64,000 nt of DNA from Branchiostoma floridae (Eukaryota > Chordata > Leptocardii > Amphioxiformes > Branchiostomatidae). The notes beneath the pieces are model-generated. The model was not told where the DNA came from. It saw nothing but the letters and a program-made list of their open reading frames with translations, and searched no databases. The number at the start of each line of letters is the position of its first letter. The first letter of the stretch is position 1. The translations under genes were made by a program, and so were the position numbers. Location of the stretch: the NCBI RefSeq assembly GCF_000003815.2, contig NC_049991.1, positions 4,706,033 through 4,770,032 on the forward strand, given 5' to 3'. Below, piece by piece: positions 54,551 through 64,000 of the stretch.

Positions 54551-56891
54551 GTTTGATGTATTTTAAATTCTATGTCTACATGCACCTCGATGTGGGAGAA
54601 CATGCTTTTTCTCAAAATCTAAGAATAAAAGAAATGTTTATATTAAATGTAAGGCACCAGATCAGAGTAAACAACCTGCTAAATATTGATATTCATAATC
54701 ATCATAATAGTTTTCAAACAACATAGACCAGACGATTAACAAATCGTATGTGTAAGAAATAATATTGGATATCATGTGTGTAAGGGTCTTTTAACCATAT
54801 AATTTTAGCAACACAGTCTTATTGGTTACAAAACAATTCAGAGACCCTCATATTTCCAAAGCCTTGAAGTAAAAAAAATAATTTCTAATGTAAATATGCA
54901 AATAAACAGACCCAGACTAATTAAAGATTGTGTTTAACATAGTACAAAGGCACAAAAGGCCTTGTAACTGTTTCAAGCCTCCTTTGTTTAAAAAGGGCTT
55001 GAGATAGTGACAGTCAAGAAATTGTGTTTTATTTTTATTTCAATACCTTTCGTAACATGGAAAATGACCCAAAAACATTATTTGGCTTAACATGGCATTG
55101 TGTTCATGACTACGCAGTAAACAGTACTAATTCCTCTATAGGGACTTAAGAAATAATTTTGGATAAAATCATAATTTTTTCTTGTGTTTGAGTTTGCAGT
55201 GATACGATTCATACTACCCGCTATATTTGTTAAAACACTATAATATGTCATTTCTAACGTCATCAACGAGGTGTGTTTTGTAATATAAGGGAATAAATCA
55301 GACTTAGGCCAATTGATTTTTTCCTTATTTTTCAACACTTAAAAAGGACCGGCCCAATTTGGATTGATTCGATCAAATTTACCAAAATTACCAACCCTTA
55401 GCAAAAGTTGACAAGAACAGTGTCTGAAACGAACATTTTTGTAACCAAAGGAGGCCACAACATGTAAAGTTCATGGATGACATCAACGCGCGCGTTTATT
55501 TTCGCCAGATTTCAGAATTTTTTTCGGAGATGGTAAAAATGACGAGAAAGTACCAAAGTGGGCAAATATAGGCTAGATGGTTGCACTTGTGACACTAGCC
55601 AGGTATCCATGACTGTAGTTACAGAAGTGAAACTAAAAATTTAGTTAGATAGTTGTAAAAGTGGCCTCAATATGGAAGCCATGAGTGTTGTTTTAACCAT
55701 CTTGTTTACACATATTTTTTTCGCCCTATCTACCTATTTTTGCAACTTGCAGAGAATGTAATCCATAGAATTTACTTGTTGTGGCCTAAGATAAATAGGA
55801 TGATTTGAAAACAGATGTCTATTGCGGATGTCTAAGTTCAAATTAGATATTACTTTCGTCCATGTTCTAAAATGGAAGAGGGGCACTTTAGATATTCATA
55901 AGAGGCCTAAAATTTAAAAATAACCACTACAATATCATTATAAGGCTTTGAAAAAAACAATAAAAGGTGGAGAATGTGGGCAGTGGTGGGTTGAAAATGG
56001 AGGAGAGAGGTGACCGACCACGAGGGGAAGGAGTAATTAAACAGAATGACTGCTGTGTGACATTTTCTCACAATCACCTACCCTAAGCAACCATTGACAA
56101 GAACAGCGACGAACAAACATAGGGAAAAGTTTTAATACAGGTAACTTTTTCCTGATAACAATTTTGACAGGACATGAGGTTAGGTTGAGTGTAACATCAT
56201 ACAGATTCGAGACGTTTTATTATTAAATGCAGGGGAGATTTATGAATGCACAATGTTTATTGTAAAGATTACATGACACAAGGCATTTTCTAGTTGAACA
56301 TAGTACTGTATGGGGTGCAATACCAGGGCATTGGAAAGCATTTTTGAGCCAGGAGGGGGATCAACATACGAATGCTGATTTCCAACCAAATCAGCTCGGA
56401 ATTTTAAAGACGAAATTAATTTGGTTACCTTAGACAAACTCAACTCTAGGACTCTAGAAAGTAAATAGAAAGTAAATGTATTGATGAGTGGATTGAACTA
56501 CTTAATGTTACAATTTTACTTCAAAAGTTAATTTGGAAAAATCCAATTGTTAACATCAAGGAAAGCAAATTAAAAAAAAAAAACTTTCAAATTCCAGCAC
56601 AACATTTTGGCCTGTGGATCAAAGCTTAATAAGTGGCAAATAAAAAACTGGGTAAAATATACAGCACACTATGTAACAAAATGAAACCTACGTTCATATG
56701 TTTTTAATTGTGGAAACCTTGGACAGTTACTATTCTGAAAAGGTATTGTAAACGTGTTGCGTTAAAGAGGTTTTAATGTCAAAATAACAAAACAACTCAT
56801 ATTTCTTGGGTTAGCATGAAAGCTCATCTGTGTTGATAGAATACATATTGAAGTTTTTCAACTGTCATACAACACAAATTATTCTCACCTC
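54551..56891. other. no gene recognised
   Basis: AT-rich. TTAGCAAAAGTTGACAAGAA (about 55395) and AAGCAACCATTGACAAGAAC (about 56085) may be parts of a diverged direct repeat. No long open frames. Confidence 0.45.
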
Positions 56892-56926
56892 GAATTTTCA
56901 GTCGCACCTACGTCGACCTTCTTCAG
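56892..56926 (-). ncRNA. hammerhead-ribozyme-like motif next to the GACA array
   Basis: On the minus strand CTGAAGA is followed by AGGTCG ... CGACT, which can pair as stem II with one bulge, and then GAAAATTC. AATT after GAA is self-complementary, as in short-stem-III hammerheads. It resembles the Penelope-type tail motif at 53.4 kb. No element body is recognised beside it. Confidence 0.5.
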
Positions 56927-59176
56927 GACACTGAACAAAGACGGGGGCCGGTATCGCCTGCCAGGCATCTATGATTCATTATTTGTTAAAGGGAAATTGA
57001 CAGACAAGGACGCAGAAAAGACAGGGACTCAGACAGACAGGGACTTAGACAAGAAGGTACCAGACAGACAGGGAGTCAGACAGACAGGGAGTCAGACAGA
57101 CAGTGAGTCAGACAGACAGAGAGTCAGACAGACAGGGACTCAGACAGACAGAGATGCAGACAGACAGGGAGGTAGACAGACGGGGAATCAGGCAGACAGG
57201 GAGTCAGACAGACAGGGACTCAGAAAGGCGGGGACTCAGACAGACAGGGTACCAGACAGACATGGAGTCAGACTGACAGGGAGTCAGACAGACAGGGAGT
57301 AAGACAGACGGGGACTAAGACAGACAGACAGACAGACAGATAGGGAGTCAGACAGACAGTGATGCAGAGAGAGAGAGAGTCAGAAAGTCAGGGACTCAGA
57401 GAAACAGGGCCTTAGACAGACAAGGGGTCAGACAGACGGAGACTTAGACAGACGGGCAGACAGACACACGGGGACTCAGGAAGTCAGACAGACAGGGATA
57501 ACGACAGACAGGGAGTCAGACAGACAGGGTACCAAGCTGACAGGGAGTCAGACAGACAGGGAGTCAGAGAGACGGGGACTCAGACAGGCAGGAACTCAGA
57601 CAGACAGGGTACCAGACAGGCAGGGAGTCAGACTGACAGGGAGTCAGACAGACAAGGAGTCAGACAGAGAGGCAGGCAGGCAGACAGACGGTGACTCAGG
57701 GAGTCAGAAAGACGGGGATAACAACAGACATGAACTTAAATAGCCAGGGTACCAGACAGACAGGGAGTCAGACAGTCAGGGACTTAGACAGACGGGGACT
57801 CAGACAGGCAGTCAGACAGACAAGGAGTCAGACAGACGTGGACTCAGACAGACAGGCAGGCAGAGAGACGGAGACTCAGGAAGTCAGAGAGACAGCGACT
57901 CAGACAGACAGGGGGTTAGAAAGACAGGGAGTCAGACAGACAGGGAGGCAGACAGAGAGAGAGTCAGACAGACACGGAGTCAGACAGACAGGGAGTCACA
58001 CGGACAGGGAAATTGACAGACAGGGGCGCAGAAAAGACAGGGACTTAGACAGACAGGGACTTAGACAAACAAGGTACCAGACAGACAGGGAGTCAGACAG
58101 ACAGGGGCCAGACAGACTGGGAGTCAGACAGACAGCGAGTCAGACAGACAGAGAGTCAGACAGACAGACAGGGACTCAGACAGATAGGGATGCAGACAGA
58201 CAGGGAGGTAGAGAGACGGGGAATCAGGCAGACAGGGAGTCAGACAGACAGGGAGTCAAACAGACGGAGACTCAGACAGAGAGGCAGACAGACAGACGGC
58301 GACTCAGGGAGTCAGACAGACAGAGAAGCAGACAGACTGGGACATAGACAGACAAGCAGACAGACAGATACGGAGTCAGACAGACAGGGTACCAGACAGA
58401 CAGGGAGTCAGACAGACAGAGAGTAAGAAAGACGGGGACTCAGACAGACAGGCAGACAGATAGTCGGGGAATCAGCGAGTCAGACAGACGGGGACTCAGA
58501 CATACATGCAGGCAGACAGATAGGGAGTCAGACAGACAGTGATGCAGACAGACAGGGAGTCAGACAGACAGTGTACCAGATAGACAGGGGGTCAGACAGA
58601 CAGAGAGTCAGATAGTAAGGGACTCAGACAAACAGGGAATCAGACAGACAAGGAGTCAGGCAGACGGAGACTTAGACAGACAGACAGACGTGGACTCAGG
58701 GAGTCAGACAGACAGGGATAACGAAAGATATGGAGTCAGACAGACAGGGTACCAAACAGACAGGGATTCAGGCATACAAGGAATCAGACAGGCAGGGAGT
58801 CAGACAGACGGGGACTCAGACAGACAGGGGGCAGACAGACAGGGACTCAAGGAGTCAGACAGACAGGGATAACAACAGACAGGGAACCACACAGGCAGGG
58901 AACCACACAGACAAGCAGTCAGACAGACAGGGAGTCAGACAGTCACGGATTCTGACAAACGGGGACTCAGACAGACAGGCAGTCAGACAAACGGGGATTC
59001 AGGGAGTCAGACAGACAGGGATAACGACAGACAGGGTACCAGACAGACAGGGACTCAGACATACAAGGAGTCAGACAAATGGGGACTCAGACAGCCGGGG
59101 TTCCAGACGGATGAAGATTCAGACAGACAGGGACTCAGTCCGTGAGAGAGTCGGACAGACCGGGTACAAGACAGAC

Positions 59177-59734
59177 AGGGAGTCAGAAGGACAGACAGAC
59201 AGACAGACAGTGACTCAGGTAGTCAGGCAGATAGGGATAACGACAGACAGGGAGTCAGACAGACAGGGTAACAAACAGACAGGGATTCAGACAGACAGGG
59301 AGTCAGACAGACGGGGACTCAGACAGACAGGGGGCAGACATACGGGGACTCAAGGAGTCAGACAGACAGAGAGACAGACAGACGGTGACTCAGACAGACA
59401 AGCAGACAGACAGATAGGGAGTGAGACAGACAGTGATGCAGACAGACAGGGAGTCAGACAGACAGGATACCAGACAGACAGGGAGTCAGAAGGACAGACA
59501 GACAGACAGACAGTGACTCAGGTAGTCAGGCAGATAGGGATAAAGACAGACAGGGAGTCAGACAGACAGGGTAACAAACAGACAGGGATTCAGACAGACA
59601 GGGAGTCAGACAGACGGGGACTCAGACAGACAGGGGGCAGACATACGGGGACTCAAGGAGTCAGACAGACAGAGAGACAGACAGACGGTGACTCAGACAG
59701 ACAAGCAGACAGACAGATAGGGAGTGAGACAGAC
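59177..59734. repeat. 303-bp higher-order repeat inside the GACA array
   Basis: GGGAGTCAGAAGGACAGACA begins near 59178 and again near 59481, and text following each (GTGACTCAGGTAGTCAGGCA, GGGTAACAAACAGACAGGGA) is nearly identical. Confidence 0.85.
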
Positions 59735-59834
59735 NNNNNNNNNNNNNNNNNNNNNNNNNNNNNNNNNNNNNNNNNNNNNNNNNNNNNNNNNNNNNNNNNN
59801 NNNNNNNNNNNNNNNNNNNNNNNNNNNNNNNNNN
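59735..59834. other. assembly gap (100 N)
   Basis: A run of 100 N within the array, immediately after the second 303-bp unit. Confidence 0.99.
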
Positions 59835-60628
59835 AGGGTACCGAACAGATAGAGACTCAGACAGACAGGCAGTCAGACAGACAGGGAGTCAGACAGACGG
59901 GGACTCAGACAGACATGGTACCAGACAGACGGGGACTCAGGGAATCAGACAGACAGGGAGTCAGACAGACGGGGACTCAGACAGACAGGTAGACAGACAG
60001 ACGGGGACTCAGGGAGTCAGACAGATAGGGATTACGACAGACAGGGAGTCAGACAGACAGGGACTCAGACAGACAGGGTACCAGACAGACAGGGAGTCAG
60101 ACAGACAGGGAGTCAGACAGTCAGTGAGTCAGACAGACGAGGTCTAAGACAGACAGGCAGTAAGAAAGACGAGGACTCAGACAGACAGGGAGTCAGACAG
60201 ACAGGGATGCAGTCAGACAGGGAGTCAGACAGACAGGGAGTCAGACAGACAGGGATGCAGTCAGACAGGGAGGTTGACAGACGGGGACTCAGACAGATAG
60301 GAATCAGACAGACAGGGAGTCAGACAGACAGGGACTTAGACAGGCATTGACTTAGACAGGGTACTAGACAAAAAGGGAGTCAGAAAGACAGGAAGTCAGA
60401 CAGACACGGAGTCAGACAAACGGGGACTCAGACAGACAGGCAGACAGACAGACGGGGACTCAGGGAGTGAGACAGACAGGGAGTCAGACAGACAGGGTAC
60501 CAGACAGACAGGGAGTCAGTCAGACAGACAGGGAGTTAGACAGACGGGGACTCAGACAGACAGGGTACCAGACAGATAGGGACTTAGACAGACAGGGAGT
60601 CAGACAGACAGGGAATAAGACAGGCGGG
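59835..60628. repeat. about 790-bp duplication, copy 1
   Basis: Matches 61213-62006 at a constant offset of 1378, checked at CATGGTACC (59914 and 61292), ATTACGACAG (60031 and 61409) and GGGAATAAGACAGG (60611 and 61989). Confidence 0.9.
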
Positions 60629-61212
60629 GACTCAGACAGACAGGGACTCAGACAGAGATGGTACCAGATAGACAGGGAGTCAGACAGACAGGGAGTCAGA
60701 CGGACGGGGACTCAAACAGACAGGCAGGCAGACAGACAAAGAGTCAGACAGACAGGGATGCAGACAGTCAGGGAGGCAGAAAGACAGGGAGTCAGACCGA
60801 TAGGGAGTCAGACAGGGAATCAGACGGACGGGGACTCAAACAGACAAGCAGGCAGACAGACAGAGAGTCAGACAGACAGGGATGCAGACAGTCAGGGAGG
60901 CAGAAAGACAGGGAGGCAGACAGACAGGCAGTCAGACAGGCAGGAAGACAAACAGACGGGGACTCAGAGAGTGAGACAGACAGGGAGTCAGACAGTCAGG
61001 GTACCAGACAGACAGGGAGTCAGTCAGATAGACAGGAGTTAGACAGACGGGGTTTCAGACAGACAGATAGGGACTTAGACAGACAGGGAGTCAGAAAGTC
61101 AGGGAGTCAGACGGACGGGGACTCAAACAGACAGGCAGGCAGACAGACAGAGAGTCAGACAGACAGGGATACAGACAGTCAGGGAGGCCGAAAGACAGGG
61201 AGTCAGACCGAC

Positions 61213-62006
61213 AGGGAGACAGACAGATAGAGACTCAGACAGACAGGGAGTCAGACAGACAGGGAGTCAGACAGACGGGGACTCAGACAGACATGGTACC
61301 AGACAGACGGGGACTCAGGGAATCAGACAGACAGGGAGTCAGACAGACGGGGACTCAGACAGACAGGTAGACAGACAGACGGGGACTCAGGGAGTCAGAC
61401 AGATAGGGATTACGACAGACAGGGAGTCAGACAGACAGGGACTCAGACAGACAGGGTACCAGACAGACAGGGAGTCAGACAGACAGGGAGTCAGACAGTC
61501 AGTGAGTCAGACAGACGAGGTCTAAGACAGACAGGCAGTAAGAAAGACGAGGACTCAGACAGACAGGGAGTCAGACAGACAGGGATGCAGTCAGACAGGG
61601 AGTCAGACAGACAGGGAGTCAGACAGACAGGGATGCAGTCAGACAGGGAGGTTGACAGACGGGGACTCAGACAGATAGGAATCAGACAGACAGGGAGTCA
61701 GACAGACAGGGACTTAGACAGGCATTGACTTAGACAGGGTACTAGACAAAAAGGGAGTCAGAAAGACAGGAAGTCAGACAGACACGGAGTCAGACAAACG
61801 GGGACTCAGACAGACAGGCAGACAGACAGACGGGGACTCAGGGAGTGAGACAGACAGGGAGTCAGACAGACAGGGTACCAGACAGACAGGGAGTCAGTCA
61901 GACAGACAGGGAGTTAGACAGACGGGGACTCAGACAGACAGGGTACCAGACAGATAGGGACTTAGACAGACAGGGAGTCAGACAGACAGGGAATAAGACA
62001 GGCGGG
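61213..62006. repeat. about 790-bp duplication, copy 2
   Basis: Counterpart of 59835-60628. The similarity ends at about 62006, where GGCGGGG is extended and the order changes. Confidence 0.9.
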
Positions 62007-63199
62007 GTGGGGACTCAGACAGTACAGGGACAGACAGGGACTCAGACAGACAGTACCAGATAGACAGGGAGTCAGACAGACAGGGAGTCAGACAGTCTGG
62101 GAGTCAGACAGACAGGGAATAAGACAGGCGGGGACTCAGACAGACAGGGACTCAGACAGACAGTACCAGATAGACAGGGAGTCAGACAGACAGGGAGTCA
62201 GACAGTCTGGGAGTCAGACGGACGGAGACTCAAACAGACAGGCAGGCAGACAGAGAGTCAGACAGACAGCGATGCAGATAGTCAGGGAGGCAGAAAGACA
62301 GGGAGTCAGACAGACAGGGAGGCAGACAGACAGGGAACCAGACAGACAGGGAACCAGACAGACAGGCAGACAGACAGACGCTGACTCAGGGAGTTAGACA
62401 GACAGGGATAACGACAAACAGGGATTCAGACATTCAGGGTACCAGACAGACAGGGAGTCATAAAGACAGGGAGTCAGACAGACGGGGACTCAGACAGAGA
62501 GGCGGACAGAAAGACGGGGACTCAGGGAGTCAGACAGACAGGGACTCAGACAGACAGAGAGGCAGACAGACGGGCACTCAGACGGACAAGCAGACAGACA
62601 GACAGGGAGTCAGACAGAAAGTGATACAGACAGACACGGACTCAGACTGACTGGGACTCGGACAGACAGACAGTCAGACAGACATGCAGACAAACAGACG
62701 GGGACTCAGAGAGTGAGACAGACAGGGAGTCAGACAGACAGGGTACCAGACAGACAGGGAGTCAGACAGACAGGGAGTCAGACATATGGGGAGTCAGAAA
62801 GACAGGCAGACAGACAAACGCTGAGTCAGGGAGTCAGACAGACAGGGATAAAGACAAACAGGGAGTCAGAGTACCAGACAGACGGGCAGTCAGACGGACA
62901 GACAGGGACTCAGACTGACGGGGACTCAGACAGACAGGCAGTCAGACAGACAGGCAGACAAACAGACGGGGACTCAGGGAGTGAGACAGACAGGGAGTCA
63001 GACAGACAGGGTACCAGACAGACAGGAAGTCAGACAGACAGGGAGTTAGACAGACGGGGACTCAGATAGACAGGGTACCAGACAGATAGGGACTCAGACA
63101 GACAGGGATTCAGACAGACAGGGAGTCAGACAGACAGGGAATAAGACAGGCGGGGACTCAGACAGACAGGGACTCAGACAGACCACTAGACGAAAAGAC

Positions 63200-63960
63200 C
63201 TAATATGTAGACGGATGCTGACGGATTCCAATTTGCAACACCTGACGGATGCTGACGTATGCTGACAAATGCTGACGGATCCCAAAAACCATCACGGATC
63301 CCAAAAAATGACGGATCCCACTTGCATCCGCAACGCATTCGTAGGTATCCGTAACTCTCATCGGTGGATACAAACACAGAACCCGTATACTCAGTACTTC
63401 GTGACGGATGCTAACACTGCATTCGTATGGATACTTACTTATACCACGGATTCGTTAGTATCTGTAAGCCACTAACTGATTCAAACATTGTATTCGTATG
63501 GATACTTACTTTAACGCAAACGAAAGAATACGTGGTCAGGATTCTTGTTTATCAGCGAAAAGTCTTCAGATGCAGACGAATACCAAGGATACGAATTCGC
63601 AACATTCTGACGGATGCTAACGGATACCAAAGATTACCAAAAATCACGGATCCCATACACATCCGTAACGCATTCGTTGGTATCCGAAACTCGCGGTGGA
63701 TGCAAACACGGAATTCGTATGCTTACTTACTTCGTGGCGGATGCTAACACAGCTTCCGTAAGAATACTTACTTTTTACGTATGCGTGGCTAGCACTCTTG
63801 TTTTTGAGCAAATATTTTATTTTTTAGATTGGTCATATCTTTCCCCCTCTTTTGTACCTCGGATACCACAGTTTGTAACGTCAATACAAGTGAGACAATC
63901 CACGTTACGCTAGATACCAGGATACTCAGATTCGTAAGGATGCGCAATGGGTTTTTTCTG
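63200..63960. repeat. degenerate 335-bp direct repeat built on GGATGCTGAC motifs
   Basis: GACGGATGCTGACGGAT-type words are dispersed throughout. CATCCGCAACGCATTCGTAG at 63325 recurs as CATCCGTAACGCATTCGTTG at 63660, with similar text on both sides (GATCCCA before, GTGGATACAAACACAGAA or GTGGATGCAAACACGGAA after, then GCATTCGTATGGATACTTAC). Open frames here come from the repeat. Confidence 0.75.
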
Positions 63961-64000
63961 CATTCGTGGCAAGATTACCAACAATGCACTGCTCCGGTGG

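Larger units (their letters stand above)
57001..63184. repeat. 6.2-kb GACA-rich minisatellite with 16-bp unit
   Basis: The basic unit is GACAGACAGGGAGTCA (16 bp). Variants replace GGGAGTC with GGGGACT, GGGTACC, GGGATAACG or GGGATGCAG. Because 16 is not a multiple of three, three units (48 bp) read as a 16-residue polypeptide repeat, QTGSQTDRESDRQGVR, and the plus strand stays open for long stretches (up to 420 codons including a gap). Translation is unlikely. The array contains higher-order duplications and one 100-N gap, so its true length is unknown. Confidence 0.98.

Noticed and set aside
59040-59275. I-SceI-like homing site text (GGGATAAC ... GGGTAAC)
   Set aside because: Only parts match and they are separated by array units; they are ordinary variants of the 16-bp repeat.
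57691-59992. Long open frames (218 and 420 codons) in the GACA array as a repeat protein gene
   Set aside because: The 16-bp unit has no stop in any plus frame, so long frames are automatic. Frames change at every indel, one crosses an N gap, and there is no start context or flanking exon.

Overview
This window looks like non-coding, transposon-dense DNA from an invertebrate animal. I see no intact host protein-coding gene in 64 kb. What is recognisable is the debris of many element types: non-LTR retrotransposons of at least four lineages (L1/Tx1-like, a CR1/L2-like type, a 'GIPG...EHTS' type, and an RLE-class R2/NeSL/HERO-like family in five places), a Penelope-like element, a tRNA-derived SINE, a Tc1/mariner element, a piggyBac-type non-autonomous element, MITEs and many minisatellites. 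This mixture fits a marine deuterostome such as amphioxus (Branchiostoma), but that assignment is inference from repeat content, not proof. Six runs of N interrupt the sequence.

Layout. 1-875 is a 222-bp tandem array. 1.7-4.6 kb holds MITEs and a foldback element. 5.06-6.0 kb is a dead L1/Tx1-like LINE, followed directly by a 110-bp and then a 149-bp tandem array (6.0-7.1 kb). 9.9-11.6 kb is a dead LINE with a SINE inserted in it, complete with a 12-bp target-site duplication. 12.6-14.3 kb has two pieces of the RLE-class LINE with a CR1/L2-like piece between them. 15.4-16.4 kb is another Tx1/L1 corpse. 23.3 kb is a nearly uniform 78-bp array. 25.9-28.4 kb is the longest RLE-class copy. 30.7-32.5 kb holds two dead element genes, one split by a TTAA-flanked piggyBac-type MITE. 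32.9-35.9 kb holds a THAP-type exon and decayed pieces of a transposon-like gene. 38.4 kb is a 52-bp array related to the 78-bp one. 41.0-41.4 kb is a LINE endonuclease fragment. 44.1-46.7 kb has two more RLE-class copies on the minus strand.

The right third holds a Tc1/mariner element flanked by TA with long inverted repeats (51.24-53.16 kb), a Penelope-like insertion with 374-bp inverted arms, a 12-bp target-site duplication and a hammerhead-like motif (53.3-54.4 kb), a second palindromic Penelope-type tail, and a 6.2-kb GACA-rich minisatellite (57.0-63.2 kb) with higher-order duplications. The window ends in a degenerate 335-bp direct repeat.

Several homologous segment pairs link 11-24 kb with 30-39 kb (11.6/33.6, 14.3/36.9, 18.0/29.9, 23.3/38.4), so members of the same long composite elements probably occur in both halves. 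Nothing here forms an operon or pathway. The working parts, where any can be argued for, are cis-acting: terminal repeats, Pol III boxes, self-cleaving RNA motifs and tandem arrays. All calls come from reading the sequence by eye; no database search was run.
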